64,000 nucleotides of DNA from Chitinophagaceae bacterium (GTDB lineage Bacteria; Bacteroidota; Bacteroidia; Chitinophagales; UBA10324). The stretch is from the NCBI GenBank assembly GCA_016704325.1, contig JADJAG010000005.1, positions 434,001 through 498,000 on the forward strand, given 5' to 3'. Made by a program: the position numbers and the translations under genes. Each line of letters opens with the position of its first letter. The stretch's first letter is position 1. Below the pieces are notes generated by a model, which searched no databases, had not been told where the DNA came from, and saw only the letters and a list, made by a program, of their open reading frames with translations. Of this stretch, positions 1 to 9,122 are shown one piece after another.

Positions 1-192
1 TTTTAAAAATCCCCGTGGATCCTCTATTGCAAAGTTCCTGGTATCCGGATTCTCTAATGAGTAATAGCTTTTATCGGGAAAAGTCTTTTTTACAAGCGTC
101 GTTTTGCCCGATTGCCTCGGCCCGATAATCGCAATTGCTTTAAAAGTCTTCGCAAGATGTTCCAGCCTTTTTTGTGCATCTCTTTTAAGCAT
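1..192 (-). CDS. AAA ATPase, DUF4143-type, N-terminal fragment (runs off window)
   Basis: Reading from an ATG at 192 down to base 1 gives 64 uninterrupted codons; the rest of the gene lies beyond the left edge. The fragment has a short basic helix, then a strand leading into a P-loop, GPRQSGKTTL (residues 24-33), followed by a YSLENPDTR segment and EDPRGFL near the cut. This is the characteristic start of the AAA_14/DUF4143 family of ATP-binding proteins, whose biological role is mostly unknown; some are thought to be accessory or toxin-antitoxin-like genes. The ATP-binding role is clear from the motif; anything beyond that is not visible. It is divergent from rpoC and occupies the place where rpoB would normally end. 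Confidence 0.75.
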   Translation of the reverse strand, partial: MLKRDAQKRLEHLAKTFKAIAIIGPRQSGKTTLVKKTFPDKSYYSLENPDTRNFAIEDPRGFLK

Positions 193-590
193 GTTACAAA
201 AATATGGAATAATTCGGAATCAAATTCCGTATTTATCCAGTTTGCCATAAATTCAAACTGGAAAAATCTCAAAGGAGGATGCTTCGGGCATATTTTTTAT
301 GTTCGGCAGATTACTTACTTATTCTTTAATTTTGCAAACACTTTCAAAACCTGCATCAAATCCTTCATTTTTCTTCAAAATCATTGCATTTTCCCCAAAA
401 AGAATCTTATCTTTGCCGTTCTTTAAAAATGGAGGCGTTTACCATTGGTTATCAATCACTTCCCTCTTCACCATTGTTTATCATTGCCATTCAATTATTT
501 ACGCCTGCTTATTTAAGGTGTAAGAAGCAATTTGCTTCGTCTCCTTGGATCGAATACCAGTAACTGCTAACGAACAACATAAATTAACAT
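193..590. other. Divergent intergenic region upstream of rpoC
   Basis: 398 bases without a convincing gene, between the ATPase gene (leftward) and rpoC (rightward). It holds two exact TAnnTTTG elements reading rightward (327-334 and 408-415). A near-perfect palindrome, GAAGCAATTTGCTTC, lies at 524-538 in what would be the rpoC leader. Open frames crossing this stretch have no recognisable protein character and one overlaps the ATPase gene on the opposite strand, so they are not called. Confidence 0.5.
383..415 (+). promoter_or_regulatory. Candidate rpoC promoter (Bacteroidota sigma-A type)
   Basis: TATCTTTG at 408-415 matches the Bacteroidota -7 consensus TAnnTTTG exactly. An ATTG at 383-386 sits 21 bases upstream, near the expected -33 position. 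Transcription would begin around 420, giving a leader of about 170 bases before the rpoC ATG at 591. A second -7-like element, TAATTTTG, lies at 327-334. An rpoC gene that needs its own promoter fits the absence of rpoB immediately upstream. Confidence 0.45.
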
Positions 591-3500
591 ATGCCTTTCA
601 AGAAAGACCTCAAGATTAAGCCCAACTTTACCAGAATCACCCTCTCGCTGGCATCTCCGGATTCCATCCTGGAGCGGTCATACGGTGAGGTGCTGAAACC
701 GGAAACAATCAACTACAGGACCTACAAGCCTGAGCGTGATGGATTGTTTTGCGAGCGTATTTTTGGCCCGGTTAAAGATTATGAATGTTATTGCGGAAAA
801 TACAAACGTATTCGATACAAAGGTATCGTCTGCGACCGTTGTGGTGTGGAAGTTACCGAGAAGAAAGTACGCCGCGAACGCATGGGCCACATCAAACTGG
901 TGGTGCCTGTGGTGCATATCTGGTATTTTAAATCGCTTCCGAATAAGATCGGCTACCTGCTCGGTTTGTCTTCCAAAAAGCTGGAGACCATCGTCTATTA
1001 CGAACGTTATGTAGTCATTCAACCCGGTATCCGTGAGGATAAACAATATCTTGATCTGCTTACTGAAGAAGAATACCTGGAAATACTGGAGCAGCTTCCG
1101 AAAGACAATCAGCATTTGGATGACATGGATCCTAAAAAATTCGTGGCCAAAATGGGTGCTGAAGCTTGTCGTGATTTACTTGCACGCATTAACCTCAACG
1201 ACCTTTCTTATCAATTACGCCATCAGGCTGCCAACGAAACATCGCAACAACGCAAAGCTGAAGCTTTGAAAAGGTTGAGTGTGGTGGAAGCCTTCCGTGA
1301 AGCAAATGAAAGAACTACGAATCGTCCGGAATGGATGATCGTACAATACCTTCCTGTGGTACCTCCTGAATTGCGCCCCTTGGTGCCTTTAGATGGTGGC
1401 CGTTTTGCCTCTTCAGACTTGAATGATCTATATCGTCGCGTTATTATCCGCAACAACCGTTTAAAACGCCTTATTGAGATTAAAGCGCCCGACGTAATCC
1501 TCAGAAATGAGAAACGTATGTTGCAGGAAGCAGTTGACTCGCTCTTCGATAACTCCCGTAAATCAAATGCGGTAAAAGCGGAAGGCGGACGTGCTTTGAA
1601 ATCTCTCAGCGATGTGTTGAAAGGTAAGCAAGGCCGTTTCCGTCAGAACCTGCTCGGTAAAAGGGTTGATTATTCAGGCCGTTCTGTAATTGTGGTTGGA
1701 CCAGATCTGAAATTGCATGAATGCGGTATTCCAAAAGATATGGCTGCTGAGTTGTTCAAGCCATTCATCATCCGCAAACTCATTGAAAGAGGAATTGTTA
1801 AAACGGTAAAATCTGCCAAGAAACTGGTGGACCGCAAAGAACCCGTTATCTGGGATATCCTCGAAAACATTCTCAAAGGCCATCCTGTAATGCTAAACCG
1901 TGCTCCTACACTACACCGTTTGTCCATTCAGGCTTTCCAGCCTAAACTGATTGAAGGCAAGGCCATTCACCTGCATCCTTTGGTGTGCGGCGCTTTCAAC
2001 GCTGACTTTGACGGTGACCAGATGGCAGTGCATGTACCATTAAGCAATGCAGCCATCCTGGAAGCACAGTTGCTGATGCTTTCTTCCCACAATATCCTGA
2101 ACCCGCAAAATGGTTCTCCGATCACCCTTCCTTCACAGGACATGGTATTGGGTCTTTACTATACTACCAAAGGAAGGAAAAGTGATAGTGTGCTGAAGAT
2201 GAAAGGAGAAGGAAAAGCTTTTTATTCTGCAGAAGAAGTAATTATAGCTTATAATGAAGGTAAGGTGGATTTGCATTCATGGATCCGTGTAAAGGCACAT
2301 GTGAGAGAGAACGAGGCCCTCGTAGAAAAGCTGATTGAAACAACAGTTGGCCGTGTGCTCTTTAACCAATTGGTTCCTGAAGAAGCCGGTTATATCAACA
2401 TGCTGTTAACAAAAAAGGCTTTGCGTGATATCATCGGAGATATCATTAAAGCAACAGACATTCCAACTACTGCCAGGTTCCTGGATGAAATCAAAAACCT
2501 TGGTTTCAACATGGCATTTAAGGGTGGTCTTTCCTTTAACTTATCAGATCTTCTGATTCCTGATAATAAACAGGAAATGTTGAAAGGCGCACAAGATGAA
2601 GTAGATGAAATCACGAATAACTACAACATGGGTTTCATCACCAACAACGAGCGTTACAACCAGGTAATTGATATCTGGACCCGTGTAAACAACAGAATTT
2701 CCGAAACGCTCAACAAAGCGCTTGAGCTCGACCGCCAGGGATTCAACAGTGTATATATGATGTTGCACTCCGGCGCCCGTGGTTCTAAAGAACAGGTACG
2801 TCAGTTAGGCGGTATCCGCGGATTGATGCAGAAGCCACGTAAATCAGGCAGTTCGGGCGGAGAGTTGATCGAGAATCCGATTCTAGCCAACCTGAAAGAA
2901 GGACTGAGTGTATTGGAATACTTTATTTCTACACACGGTGCCAGGAAAGGTTTGGCCGATACAGCCTTAAAAACTGCAGATGCCGGTTACCTCACCCGTC
3001 GTTTGGTAGACGTAGCGCAGGATGTGGTGATTATGGAAGAAGATTGTGGAACGCTACGTGGTATCCCAATATCAGCGTTGAAGGATAATGATGAAGTGGT
3101 AGAACCATTATACGACCGCATAGTCGGCCGTGTTAGTCTTTATGATATCATCGATCCTTTGACGGATGAATTGATTGTAAATGCCGGAGATGAAATTGAT
3201 GAAGACATTGCTTCCAAGATAGAGAATACGGCAATTGAAACGGTGGAAATACGTTCGGTGCTTACCTGTGAATCACGCAAGGGCGTTTGTGTAAAATGTT
3301 ATGGACGCAATCTTACTACAGGCCGCCGCACAGAGATGGGTGATTCAGTAGGTATCATTGCTGCACAATCTATCGGTGAACCCGGAACACAGTTAACACT
3401 GCGTACCTTCCACACAGGCGGTGCTGCATCAGGTATGGCTACAGAATCTGAATTGAAAGCCAAATTTGATGGCGTAGTAAAATTTGAAGATGTAAGAACT

Positions 3501-4892
3501 GCAACCTTTACCAATGGCGCCGGAGATAAAGTAGTGGTAGCAATTGGGCGTGCAGGGGAAGTTCGTATTGAAGATCCCAAATCTGATCGGGTACTGATTT
3601 CCAATCACGTTCCTTACGGTGCATTTATTGTGGTGAAGGAAGGCGATAAGGTAACAAAAGGAAAAACGATTTGTACCTGGGATCCTTATAATGCTGTAAT
3701 TCTTTCAGAAATGAAAGGACAGATTGAATTCGAAAATATCATCGAAGGCATCACTTTCCGCGAAGAAATGGATGAACAGACCGGCCATAAAGAAAAGGTA
3801 ATCATTGAAACACGTGATAAGACCAAGATTCCTACCATTAAAGTCATCGGTAAGGGTAAAGAACATAAAGCATACAATATCCCGGTAGGATCGCATATTA
3901 ATGTAGAGGAAGGAGAAGATGTGGATGCCGGTATGATCCTGGTGAAGATTCCAAGAACATTGGCCAAACTTCGCGGTGATATCACCGGTGGTCTTCCGCG
4001 CGTAACTGAATTGTTTGAGGCGCGCAATCCATCCAATCCTGCTGTAGTAAGTGAGATTGATGGGGTAGTATCCTTTGGCGCAGTGAAGCGTGGTAACCGC
4101 GAAATAATTATTGAATCAAGAGACAGCGATCAGCGTAAATACCTCGTACCACTTTCTAAACTGTTCCTTGTTGCGGAAGGTGATTATGTAAAAGCCGGTC
4201 AGCCGCTTTCAGAAGGAGCCATTACGCCTAATGACATTCTTGCTATTAAAGGTCCGAATGCAGTGCAGGAGTATATGGTAAATGAAATTCAGGAAGTTTA
4301 TCGTTTGCAAGGTGTGAAGATCAACGACAAGCACATTGAAACGATCGTTCGCCAGATGATGCGCAAGGTTCATATCGAGGATCCGGGAGATACCCGCTTC
4401 CTGGAAGGAGAAGGTGCTGATAAGTTTGAGTTCCTCATTGAGAATGAAGAGATCTTTGACAAGAAGGTGGTGACAGAAGCAGGTGATTCACAAACACTGA
4501 AAGTTGGACAGATAGTTACCCTTCGCCAGATTCGTGAAGAGAACTCAATGTTGAAACGACAGGATAAGGCAGTGGTTCAATTCAGAACAGCCATGCCGGC
4601 AACATCAAGTCCGCTGTTAATGGGTATAACCAGGGCCTCTTTGGGAACTAAGAGCTGGATATCTGCTGCATCCTTCCAGGAGACAACCAAGGTACTGAGT
4701 TCTGCATCCATCAATGCGAAAGTGGATGAGTTGAACGGTCTGAAAGAAAATGTAATCATTGGGCACCTGATTCCTGCCGGAACGGGTATGCGCGAATATG
4801 AAAACATCGTGGTTGGTTCACAGGAAGAATATGATAAACTGGTTGCTTCGAAACGTGAGTTGATGGGCAACCTCCCAAGCCTGGATGAGTGA
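591..4892 (+). CDS. rpoC: DNA-directed RNA polymerase subunit beta'
   Basis: 1433 residues, normal for Bacteroidota beta'. The N-terminal zinc site has cysteines C66, C68, C81 and C84. The catalytic magnesium motif NADFDGDQM is at about 470-478 with D472, D474 and D476. The second zinc site uses C819, C893, C900 and C903. The bridge-helix/trigger-loop region (for example ARGSKEQVRQLGGIRGLM and IAAQSIGEPGTQLTLRTFH) is intact. The protein forms the active-site half of RNA polymerase with RpoB. It begins with ATG at 591 and ends just before a strong terminator (4923-4954). In most bacteria rpoB precedes rpoC in one operon; here the upstream neighbour is a divergent ATPase gene. Confidence 0.98.
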   Translation: MPFKKDLKIKPNFTRITLSLASPDSILERSYGEVLKPETINYRTYKPERDGLFCERIFGPVKDYECYCGKYKRIRYKGIVCDRCGVEVTEKKVRRERMGHIKLVVPVVHIWYFKSLPNKIGYLLGLSSKKLETIVYYERYVVIQPGIREDKQYLDLLTEEEYLEILEQLPKDNQHLDDMDPKKFVAKMGAEACRDLLARINLNDLSYQLRHQAANETSQQRKAEALKRLSVVEAFREANERTTNRPEWMIVQYLPVVPPELRPLVPLDGGRFASSDLNDLYRRVIIRNNRLKRLIEIKAPDVILRNEKRMLQEAVDSLFDNSRKSNAVKAEGGRALKSLSDVLKGKQGRFRQNLLGKRVDYSGRSVIVVGPDLKLHECGIPKDMAAELFKPFIIRKLIERGIVKTVKSAKKLVDRKEPVIWDILENILKGHPVMLNRAPTLHRLSIQAFQPKLIEGKAIHLHPLVCGAFNADFDGDQMAVHVPLSNAAILEAQLLMLSSHNILNPQNGSPITLPSQDMVLGLYYTTKGRKSDSVLKMKGEGKAFYSAEEVIIAYNEGKVDLHSWIRVKAHVRENEALVEKLIETTVGRVLFNQLVPEEAGYINMLLTKKALRDIIGDIIKATDIPTTARFLDEIKNLGFNMAFKGGLSFNLSDLLIPDNKQEMLKGAQDEVDEITNNYNMGFITNNERYNQVIDIWTRVNNRISETLNKALELDRQGFNSVYMMLHSGARGSKEQVRQLGGIRGLMQKPRKSGSSGGELIENPILANLKEGLSVLEYFISTHGARKGLADTALKTADAGYLTRRLVDVAQDVVIMEEDCGTLRGIPISALKDNDEVVEPLYDRIVGRVSLYDIIDPLTDELIVNAGDEIDEDIASKIENTAIETVEIRSVLTCESRKGVCVKCYGRNLTTGRRTEMGDSVGIIAAQSIGEPGTQLTLRTFHTGGAASGMATESELKAKFDGVVKFEDVRTATFTNGAGDKVVVAIGRAGEVRIEDPKSDRVLISNHVPYGAFIVVKEGDKVTKGKTICTWDPYNAVILSEMKGQIEFENIIEGITFREEMDEQTGHKEKVIIETRDKTKIPTIKVIGKGKEHKAYNIPVGSHINVEEGEDVDAGMILVKIPRTLAKLRGDITGGLPRVTELFEARNPSNPAVVSEIDGVVSFGAVKRGNREIIIESRDSDQRKYLVPLSKLFLVAEGDYVKAGQPLSEGAITPNDILAIKGPNAVQEYMVNEIQEVYRLQGVKINDKHIETIVRQMMRKVHIEDPGDTRFLEGEGADKFEFLIENEEIFDKKVVTEAGDSQTLKVGQIVTLRQIREENSMLKRQDKAVVQFRTAMPATSSPLLMGITRASLGTKSWISAASFQETTKVLSSASINAKVDELNGLKENVIIGHLIPAGTGMREYENIVVGSQEEYDKLVASKRELMGNLPSLDE

Positions 4893-4922
4893 TTAATCAG
4901 GAATGAAACATCAGGATAATAC

Positions 4923-4954
4923 AAACCGTCCCTTTCATCAGGGGCGGTTTTTTT
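4923..4954 (+). terminator. Rho-independent terminator of rpoC
   Basis: Eleven-base arms at 4923-4933 and 4940-4950 pair with one G.T wobble around a six-base loop, followed by a T tract to 4954. It begins 31 bases after the rpoC stop and lies before the promoter of the next gene. Confidence 0.85.
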
Positions 4955-4958
4955 ATTT

Positions 4959-4966
4959 TAACTTTG
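4959..4966 (+). promoter_or_regulatory. -7 promoter element of the DUF3467 gene
   Basis: TAACTTTG, an exact match to TAnnTTTG, immediately after the rpoC terminator and 17 bases before ATG 4984. It shows that the small gene is separately transcribed and fixes its start. Confidence 0.7.
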
Positions 4967-4983
4967 CACAAATAAAAATTGAA

Positions 4984-5304
4984 ATGGATCCTAAAGAGAA
5001 ACAGATTCCCCAAAATCAGATCAACATAGAACTTAGTGAAGAAACGGCTGATGGCATTTATTCCAACCTGGCAATTATTCAACATTCCAACCAGGAGTTT
5101 GTGGTAGATTTTATCAAGGTAATGCCCGGTGTTCCAAAAGCAAAAGTGAAAGCACGCATTGTACTGACTCCTCAGCATGCAAAAAGATTTATGAGAGCGA
5201 TGGCGGATAACCTTCGCAAATTTGAATCAATGTATGGCGAGATCCAGGAAGCAGAGGATATTAAGATTCCTATGAACTTCGGACCGGCAACGGCACAGGC
5301 CTGA
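4984..5304 (+). CDS. DUF3467 family protein
   Basis: 106 residues starting at ATG 4984. An in-frame ATG at 4903 exists, but the frame between them covers the rpoC terminator and the promoter, so it is rejected. The sequence has no signal peptide or membrane segment. It has a beta-rich core (INIELSEETADGIYSNLA, FVVDFIKVMPG, ARIVLTPQHAKRF) ending in a helix, typical of the DUF3467 family. Members of this family commonly sit next to rpoC in Bacteroidota; their function is unknown. A cytoplasmic role linked to transcription would be a guess from position only. Confidence 0.88.
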   Translation: MDPKEKQIPQNQINIELSEETADGIYSNLAIIQHSNQEFVVDFIKVMPGVPKAKVKARIVLTPQHAKRFMRAMADNLRKFESMYGEIQEAEDIKIPMNFGPATAQA

Positions 5305-5431
5305 TTAGTATTTTACCTAATCAGTTTGAGGTACATGTGTTGATGAAAGCCTGTAGAGTACGACAAACCTTTTTGCTTGCATGGCATTGGTTGGCTTTAC
5401 GCAAGCCATCGGGTGTAAATTGAATATTGAA

Positions 5432-5495
5432 TATTGAGTGTTGAGTATTCAATATTGAAAAATCTAATATTCAACACCCAATAATCAATATCCAA
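5432..5495. repeat. AT-rich inverted repeat, copy 1 of a dispersed element
   Basis: Arms at 5432-5449 and 5466-5483 are inverted repeats of 18 bases with about two mismatches around a 16-base loop. The 26 bases at 5470-5495, read on the minus strand, match 19375-19400 at 25 of 26 positions. It lies in the DUF3467-crtD gap and has no coding content. Confidence 0.7.
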
Positions 5496-5556
5496 TTTGT
5501 TGTACAACCAAAGTCATTGTTACCTTCCTGTTTTCCAAAACGGATTCATTTAGCCT

Positions 5557-7026
5557 ATGAAGGCAATCATTATCGGGTCAGGAATTGCAGGCATTGCCAC
5601 AGCGATTCGACTTTCCCATCAGGGTTTTGCAGTGCATGTGTATGAGTCAGCGAACGGTCCGGGCGGCAAGATCAATGAATTTGTGCAGGATGGTTTCCGG
5701 TTTGATGCAGGTCCGTCTTTACTAACACTGCCTTCATTAATTGATGAATTATTTACGCTCTGCGGCAAGCGTCCTGAAGACTATTTCCGCTATGTGCGTC
5801 TTTCCAAAATAAACAAGTACTTCTTTGAAGATGGTACCACGCTGGAGGCATCTGCCGATGTAAATGCATTTGCCGAAGAAGTGAATAAGGTAACGGGAGA
5901 GCCATTAGTTCATGTATTAAATTATCTAAAGAAGAGTGAGTCGCTGTATCGGCTCACTGCCCCGGTTTTTCTAAAACAGTCGCTGCATCTTGCTTCCTCC
6001 TACCTAAACTGGCCGGCATGGAAAGCTTTTTTGCAATTGTATAAATTGGATGCCAGTACTTCTTTGCATACGCGCAACGAGCATAGCTTTCAATCTGAAA
6101 AGGTCGTTCAACTTTTTGACCGGTATGCAACCTACAATGGTTCCGACCCGTTCCTGGCACCGGCTACATTAAAAGTAATCCCTCATCTCGAATTCAATAC
6201 CGGTGCCTATTTTCCGGTTGGCGGAATGTACCAGGTGATACATTCTCTGTGTAAGCTTGCAACGGAAATGGGTGTGACCTTTCATTTCAATACACCGGTT
6301 GAAAAAATTCTGATACATAACAAATCAGCAGCCGGCGTGTTGGTTAACAAAAAGGAAGACACTGCTGATGTAGTAGTATCAAATGCTGATGTAAAGAATA
6401 CGTATAAGAAATTGTTGCCGGATGAAAAGCAGCCAGGAAAAATCTTATCACAGGTTCCATCTACATCAGCACTTGTTTTTTATTGGGGTATTAACAAAAC
6501 CTTTCCAAACCTGGAACTCCATAATATTTTCTTTAGTGCAGACTATAAAAGGGAGTTTGATTACCTGACCAATAAAAGGCAGGTTTGCAATGATCCCACC
6601 ATTTATGTAAATATCAGTTCGAAAGTACAGGCTGCTGATGCACCGGCCGGTTGTGAAAACTGGTTTACCATGATTAATGCGCCTTATGATTCAGGGCAGG
6701 ACTGGAAAAAAATTGTAAGCGAATCACGTAGTGCCATCATTGAAAAACTTTCAAGAATGCTAAATAGTACGATTCGTCCGCATATTGTTTCTGAATCTAT
6801 ACTCACACCTCAGGATATTGAAAACCGAACAGCATCCTATCTGGGAGCATTATATGGCAGCAGTTCCAATAATCGATTCGCCGCATTTCTCCGCCATAAA
6901 AATTTTTCTTCCGGTATCAGGAATCTCTATTTCTGCGGAGGCAGTGTACATCCCGGTGGTGGTATTCCGTTGTGTTTGTTGTCAGCTTCAATTGTCAGTG
7001 ATCTGGTTAGAAAAAGAAAGGTTTAA
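5557..7026 (+). CDS. crtD: CrtI/CrtD family carotenoid desaturase (probably CrtD, 1-hydroxycarotenoid 3,4-desaturase)
   Basis: 489 residues. The N-terminal FAD-binding Rossmann motif is GSGIAGIATAIRLS with the downstream GGK.NEF...FRFDAGPSLLT pattern of the phytoene desaturase superfamily. The C-terminal FAD motif is FCGGSVHPGGGIPL. The combination VHVYES...GPGGKINEF and the YFRYVRL...YFFEDGT segment resembles the CrtD-type desaturases of Bacteroidota more than the lycopene-forming CrtI, so I favour CrtD. CrtD introduces a double bond next to a hydroxylated end group late in carotenoid synthesis. No crtB, crtI or crtY is nearby, so the rest of the pathway must be elsewhere. CrtI remains possible; the superfamily assignment is secure. 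Confidence 0.8.
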   Translation: MKAIIIGSGIAGIATAIRLSHQGFAVHVYESANGPGGKINEFVQDGFRFDAGPSLLTLPSLIDELFTLCGKRPEDYFRYVRLSKINKYFFEDGTTLEASADVNAFAEEVNKVTGEPLVHVLNYLKKSESLYRLTAPVFLKQSLHLASSYLNWPAWKAFLQLYKLDASTSLHTRNEHSFQSEKVVQLFDRYATYNGSDPFLAPATLKVIPHLEFNTGAYFPVGGMYQVIHSLCKLATEMGVTFHFNTPVEKILIHNKSAAGVLVNKKEDTADVVVSNADVKNTYKKLLPDEKQPGKILSQVPSTSALVFYWGINKTFPNLELHNIFFSADYKREFDYLTNKRQVCNDPTIYVNISSKVQAADAPAGCENWFTMINAPYDSGQDWKKIVSESRSAIIEKLSRMLNSTIRPHIVSESILTPQDIENRTASYLGALYGSSSNNRFAAFLRHKNFSSGIRNLYFCGGSVHPGGGIPLCLLSASIVSDLVRKRKV

Positions 7027-7131
7027 TTGCTATTATTATCAATCATTTTGATCAGGCAAAAGATTCATATAATATATTGTAAATGTTTTTGTTTAATTCT
7101 ATAGGATATGCATTATTAAAACATTAAACGA

Positions 7132-7199
7132 TTGTCCCGATAGGGACAAACTTATGGTAGAAAAAAAACGGAAGTTCATCCCCGGCCCGCTAGGGTCGG
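7132..7199. repeat. Tandem hairpin element with CCC-nnTA-GGG cores
   Basis: Two short hairpins sit 32 bases apart. The first, TTGTCCCGATAGGGACAA (7132-7149), has a perfect 7-bp stem with loop GATA. The second has arms 7182-7188 and 7193-7199 with one wobble and loop GCTA. Both share the core CCC-nnTA-GGG. The shape suggests a REP-like dispersed intergenic element. It lies between two convergent genes and is followed by no T tract, so it is not a typical terminator. Confidence 0.6.
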
Positions 7200-7296
7200 A
7201 CTATTAAATAGAAGTTTTTTCGAAGATTTATTCCCTGAGGTATTTGCCAATAATTCGGTTGAATATGATTATTCGGTTAGAAGTACGCATCTATAC

Positions 7297-8904
7297 TCAC
7301 TTTGATACCATCAGTTTAATAGCATCCGTCTTATCTTCAGAGACCAGCAGGAGGGTATACATTCCGGTGTTAAGATCGGCAGTTTCAATTTGTAACTGAT
7401 GGGTTCCGATGGAATATTTGATTTCATTGATTGATAATACTTCTTCACCAAACATATTTATCAATTGTACACGAATACGTTGTACTGAATTCAAGGTAAA
7501 CTGAACCCGGGTAGATGTATTGGCAGGATTTGGAATGATGCTGAATGGAGATACTGCAAATGCGCTTTCTGCTGACGTGCTGATTGACGGCGTCAGGAAA
7601 ACACGGTACACCAGGTTGCTGGCATTGGTATACCCTTCATTAGGTTTGTTAGAATTGATTCCTCCATAGATATAGCCTATCAATTGTTTACCACCAATCT
7701 GATTCAGTTTTATTACTCCGTTATCATATTGCGGAATACCGTGCGAAGGAAAGAAATCTGCATTGGCACCGGCAAGATCCGGAAACTTAACCGGCAGTAT
7801 CACTTCCGTAGTAATCTCATCAGCATTCCTTGAAAGGGTGGTAATGTCGTCTATGAACGGAACCAGGGTGTCTTCAACAACCTGATTGAGGCTGTCGATA
7901 AAATCAAACAGGCTGATGCCGCCGAAAAAAGTAGTATGCATAATTTGTTTTGCAGAGTCGTAAACGGCAATTACAGGGCAGGTATATTGACTCATTTTTT
8001 GTTCGAATGAAAGATCTGTAGTTGCTATTCCTTGTTGAATATAGATCGGATGCAGGTAAGGCAGATTCTTATCGTATCTGAATACACCTCCATAAACACC
8101 CAGGCCTTCACTGCCGTCAGGATAAATAAGTGGAGCAACATTGAGATCGCGCCTGTGAAATTGAAGTGTGTCTATTTGTTGTGTATAATCACTGATGGTA
8201 AGATTGACGCCATCATCGTCAATCTGAAAGGAGGTGATGCTATTTGTATAGGCCTGAACAAAAGTAGAAGAAGGCAACTTTGTATAGAGCCCTGAAAAAT
8301 TATGGCCGCCGGCAAGAAAAAAAGTATTCCCTGTTTTTTGAAGTCCGCCACCGGTTATTGCAAATGCAGGATCTGAAATCTGCCGGATAAATGGACTAAG
8401 ATTTTGTGCTCCGGAAACAATTTCATTGATCACTTCATCTATCTCAAGTGCTGTAAGTGTCGGGAAGGTGATTTTAGCATCAGTAAGCGAATCATACCCA
8501 TAACCACCAATAACATAAAGATATGCGCCATCCTGAAAGAACTGGGTGTTGGTTGACTTCAGCGAGGTACGGATGGAATAGGACAGCAGTTGAAGTGGTG
8601 CCGACCAGATTTGCCAGTCATCTGTATCCACAACATAGATCATTTGATTGGCTTCTGTAGGTGCAAATGCCGAATTGGGATAGAAGCTATGAAGGCCATC
8701 AACCCTTCCGGAGACAATCAACCACTTATCGCCCGATATTGCTTTAGCAAAAGAATGTAGTCCGGGTAAAGATGGTGCGTCCACTACTTCCAGCTCAATA
8801 CTAAATGGAGGCAGCGTATCTTGTTGTGCCAGCGCATCAAAACGGCCGTAAATCAATAGCAACAATATCAGGAATCTCAATGGTTTCTTTTTTGCAGCAT
8901 TCAA
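7297..8904 (-). CDS. Secreted kelch-like propeller protein with T9SS type A sorting domain
   Basis: 535 residues. The start is a TTG at 8904, the only start that gives a complete signal peptide (KKK, then a leucine run, cleaved near ALAQ). The body repeats a blade-like GG motif (VIGGYGYDS, FLAGGHNFSG, YGGVFRYD, FFGGISLFD, IYGGINSN), which suggests a kelch-type beta-propeller. Its last about 85 residues are a typical T9SS type A domain: IIPNPANTSTRVQF, an INMFGEEV strand, LNTGMYTLLL and a final KLMVSK. The protein is therefore expected at or outside the outer surface. No enzyme motif is seen. It converges with crtD. Confidence 0.8.
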   Translation of the reverse strand: MNAAKKKPLRFLILLLLIYGRFDALAQQDTLPPFSIELEVVDAPSLPGLHSFAKAISGDKWLIVSGRVDGLHSFYPNSAFAPTEANQMIYVVDTDDWQIWSAPLQLLSYSIRTSLKSTNTQFFQDGAYLYVIGGYGYDSLTDAKITFPTLTALEIDEVINEIVSGAQNLSPFIRQISDPAFAITGGGLQKTGNTFFLAGGHNFSGLYTKLPSSTFVQAYTNSITSFQIDDDGVNLTISDYTQQIDTLQFHRRDLNVAPLIYPDGSEGLGVYGGVFRYDKNLPYLHPIYIQQGIATTDLSFEQKMSQYTCPVIAVYDSAKQIMHTTFFGGISLFDFIDSLNQVVEDTLVPFIDDITTLSRNADEITTEVILPVKFPDLAGANADFFPSHGIPQYDNGVIKLNQIGGKQLIGYIYGGINSNKPNEGYTNASNLVYRVFLTPSISTSAESAFAVSPFSIIPNPANTSTRVQFTLNSVQRIRVQLINMFGEEVLSINEIKYSIGTHQLQIETADLNTGMYTLLLVSEDKTDAIKLMVSK

Positions 8905-9122
8905 TTTCTAAATTACTGTATAAGTTAAGCTGCCACAATAATACAATCATCGTTTCAGTTTTCTTTGTATAAGTCTATGTGATTGAAAATGAAACACATT
9001 ACACATGTGTAATGCATTGCAATGGTGAGCAGAGTCATGAATGGAATATTGAATACCATACGACAATCTCAACTTTTTTTGCTACCTTGCGGGCCAATTT
9101 CTTACACTTAAATCCTACAAAC

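Noticed and set aside
112..426. 104-codon frame ahead of rpoC
   Set aside because: It overlaps the ATPase gene on the other strand, has no family character, and its composition is that of AT-rich non-coding DNA.
4897..5178. Minus-strand frame opposite the DUF3467 gene
   Set aside because: It crosses the rpoC terminator and lies antisense to a well-supported gene.
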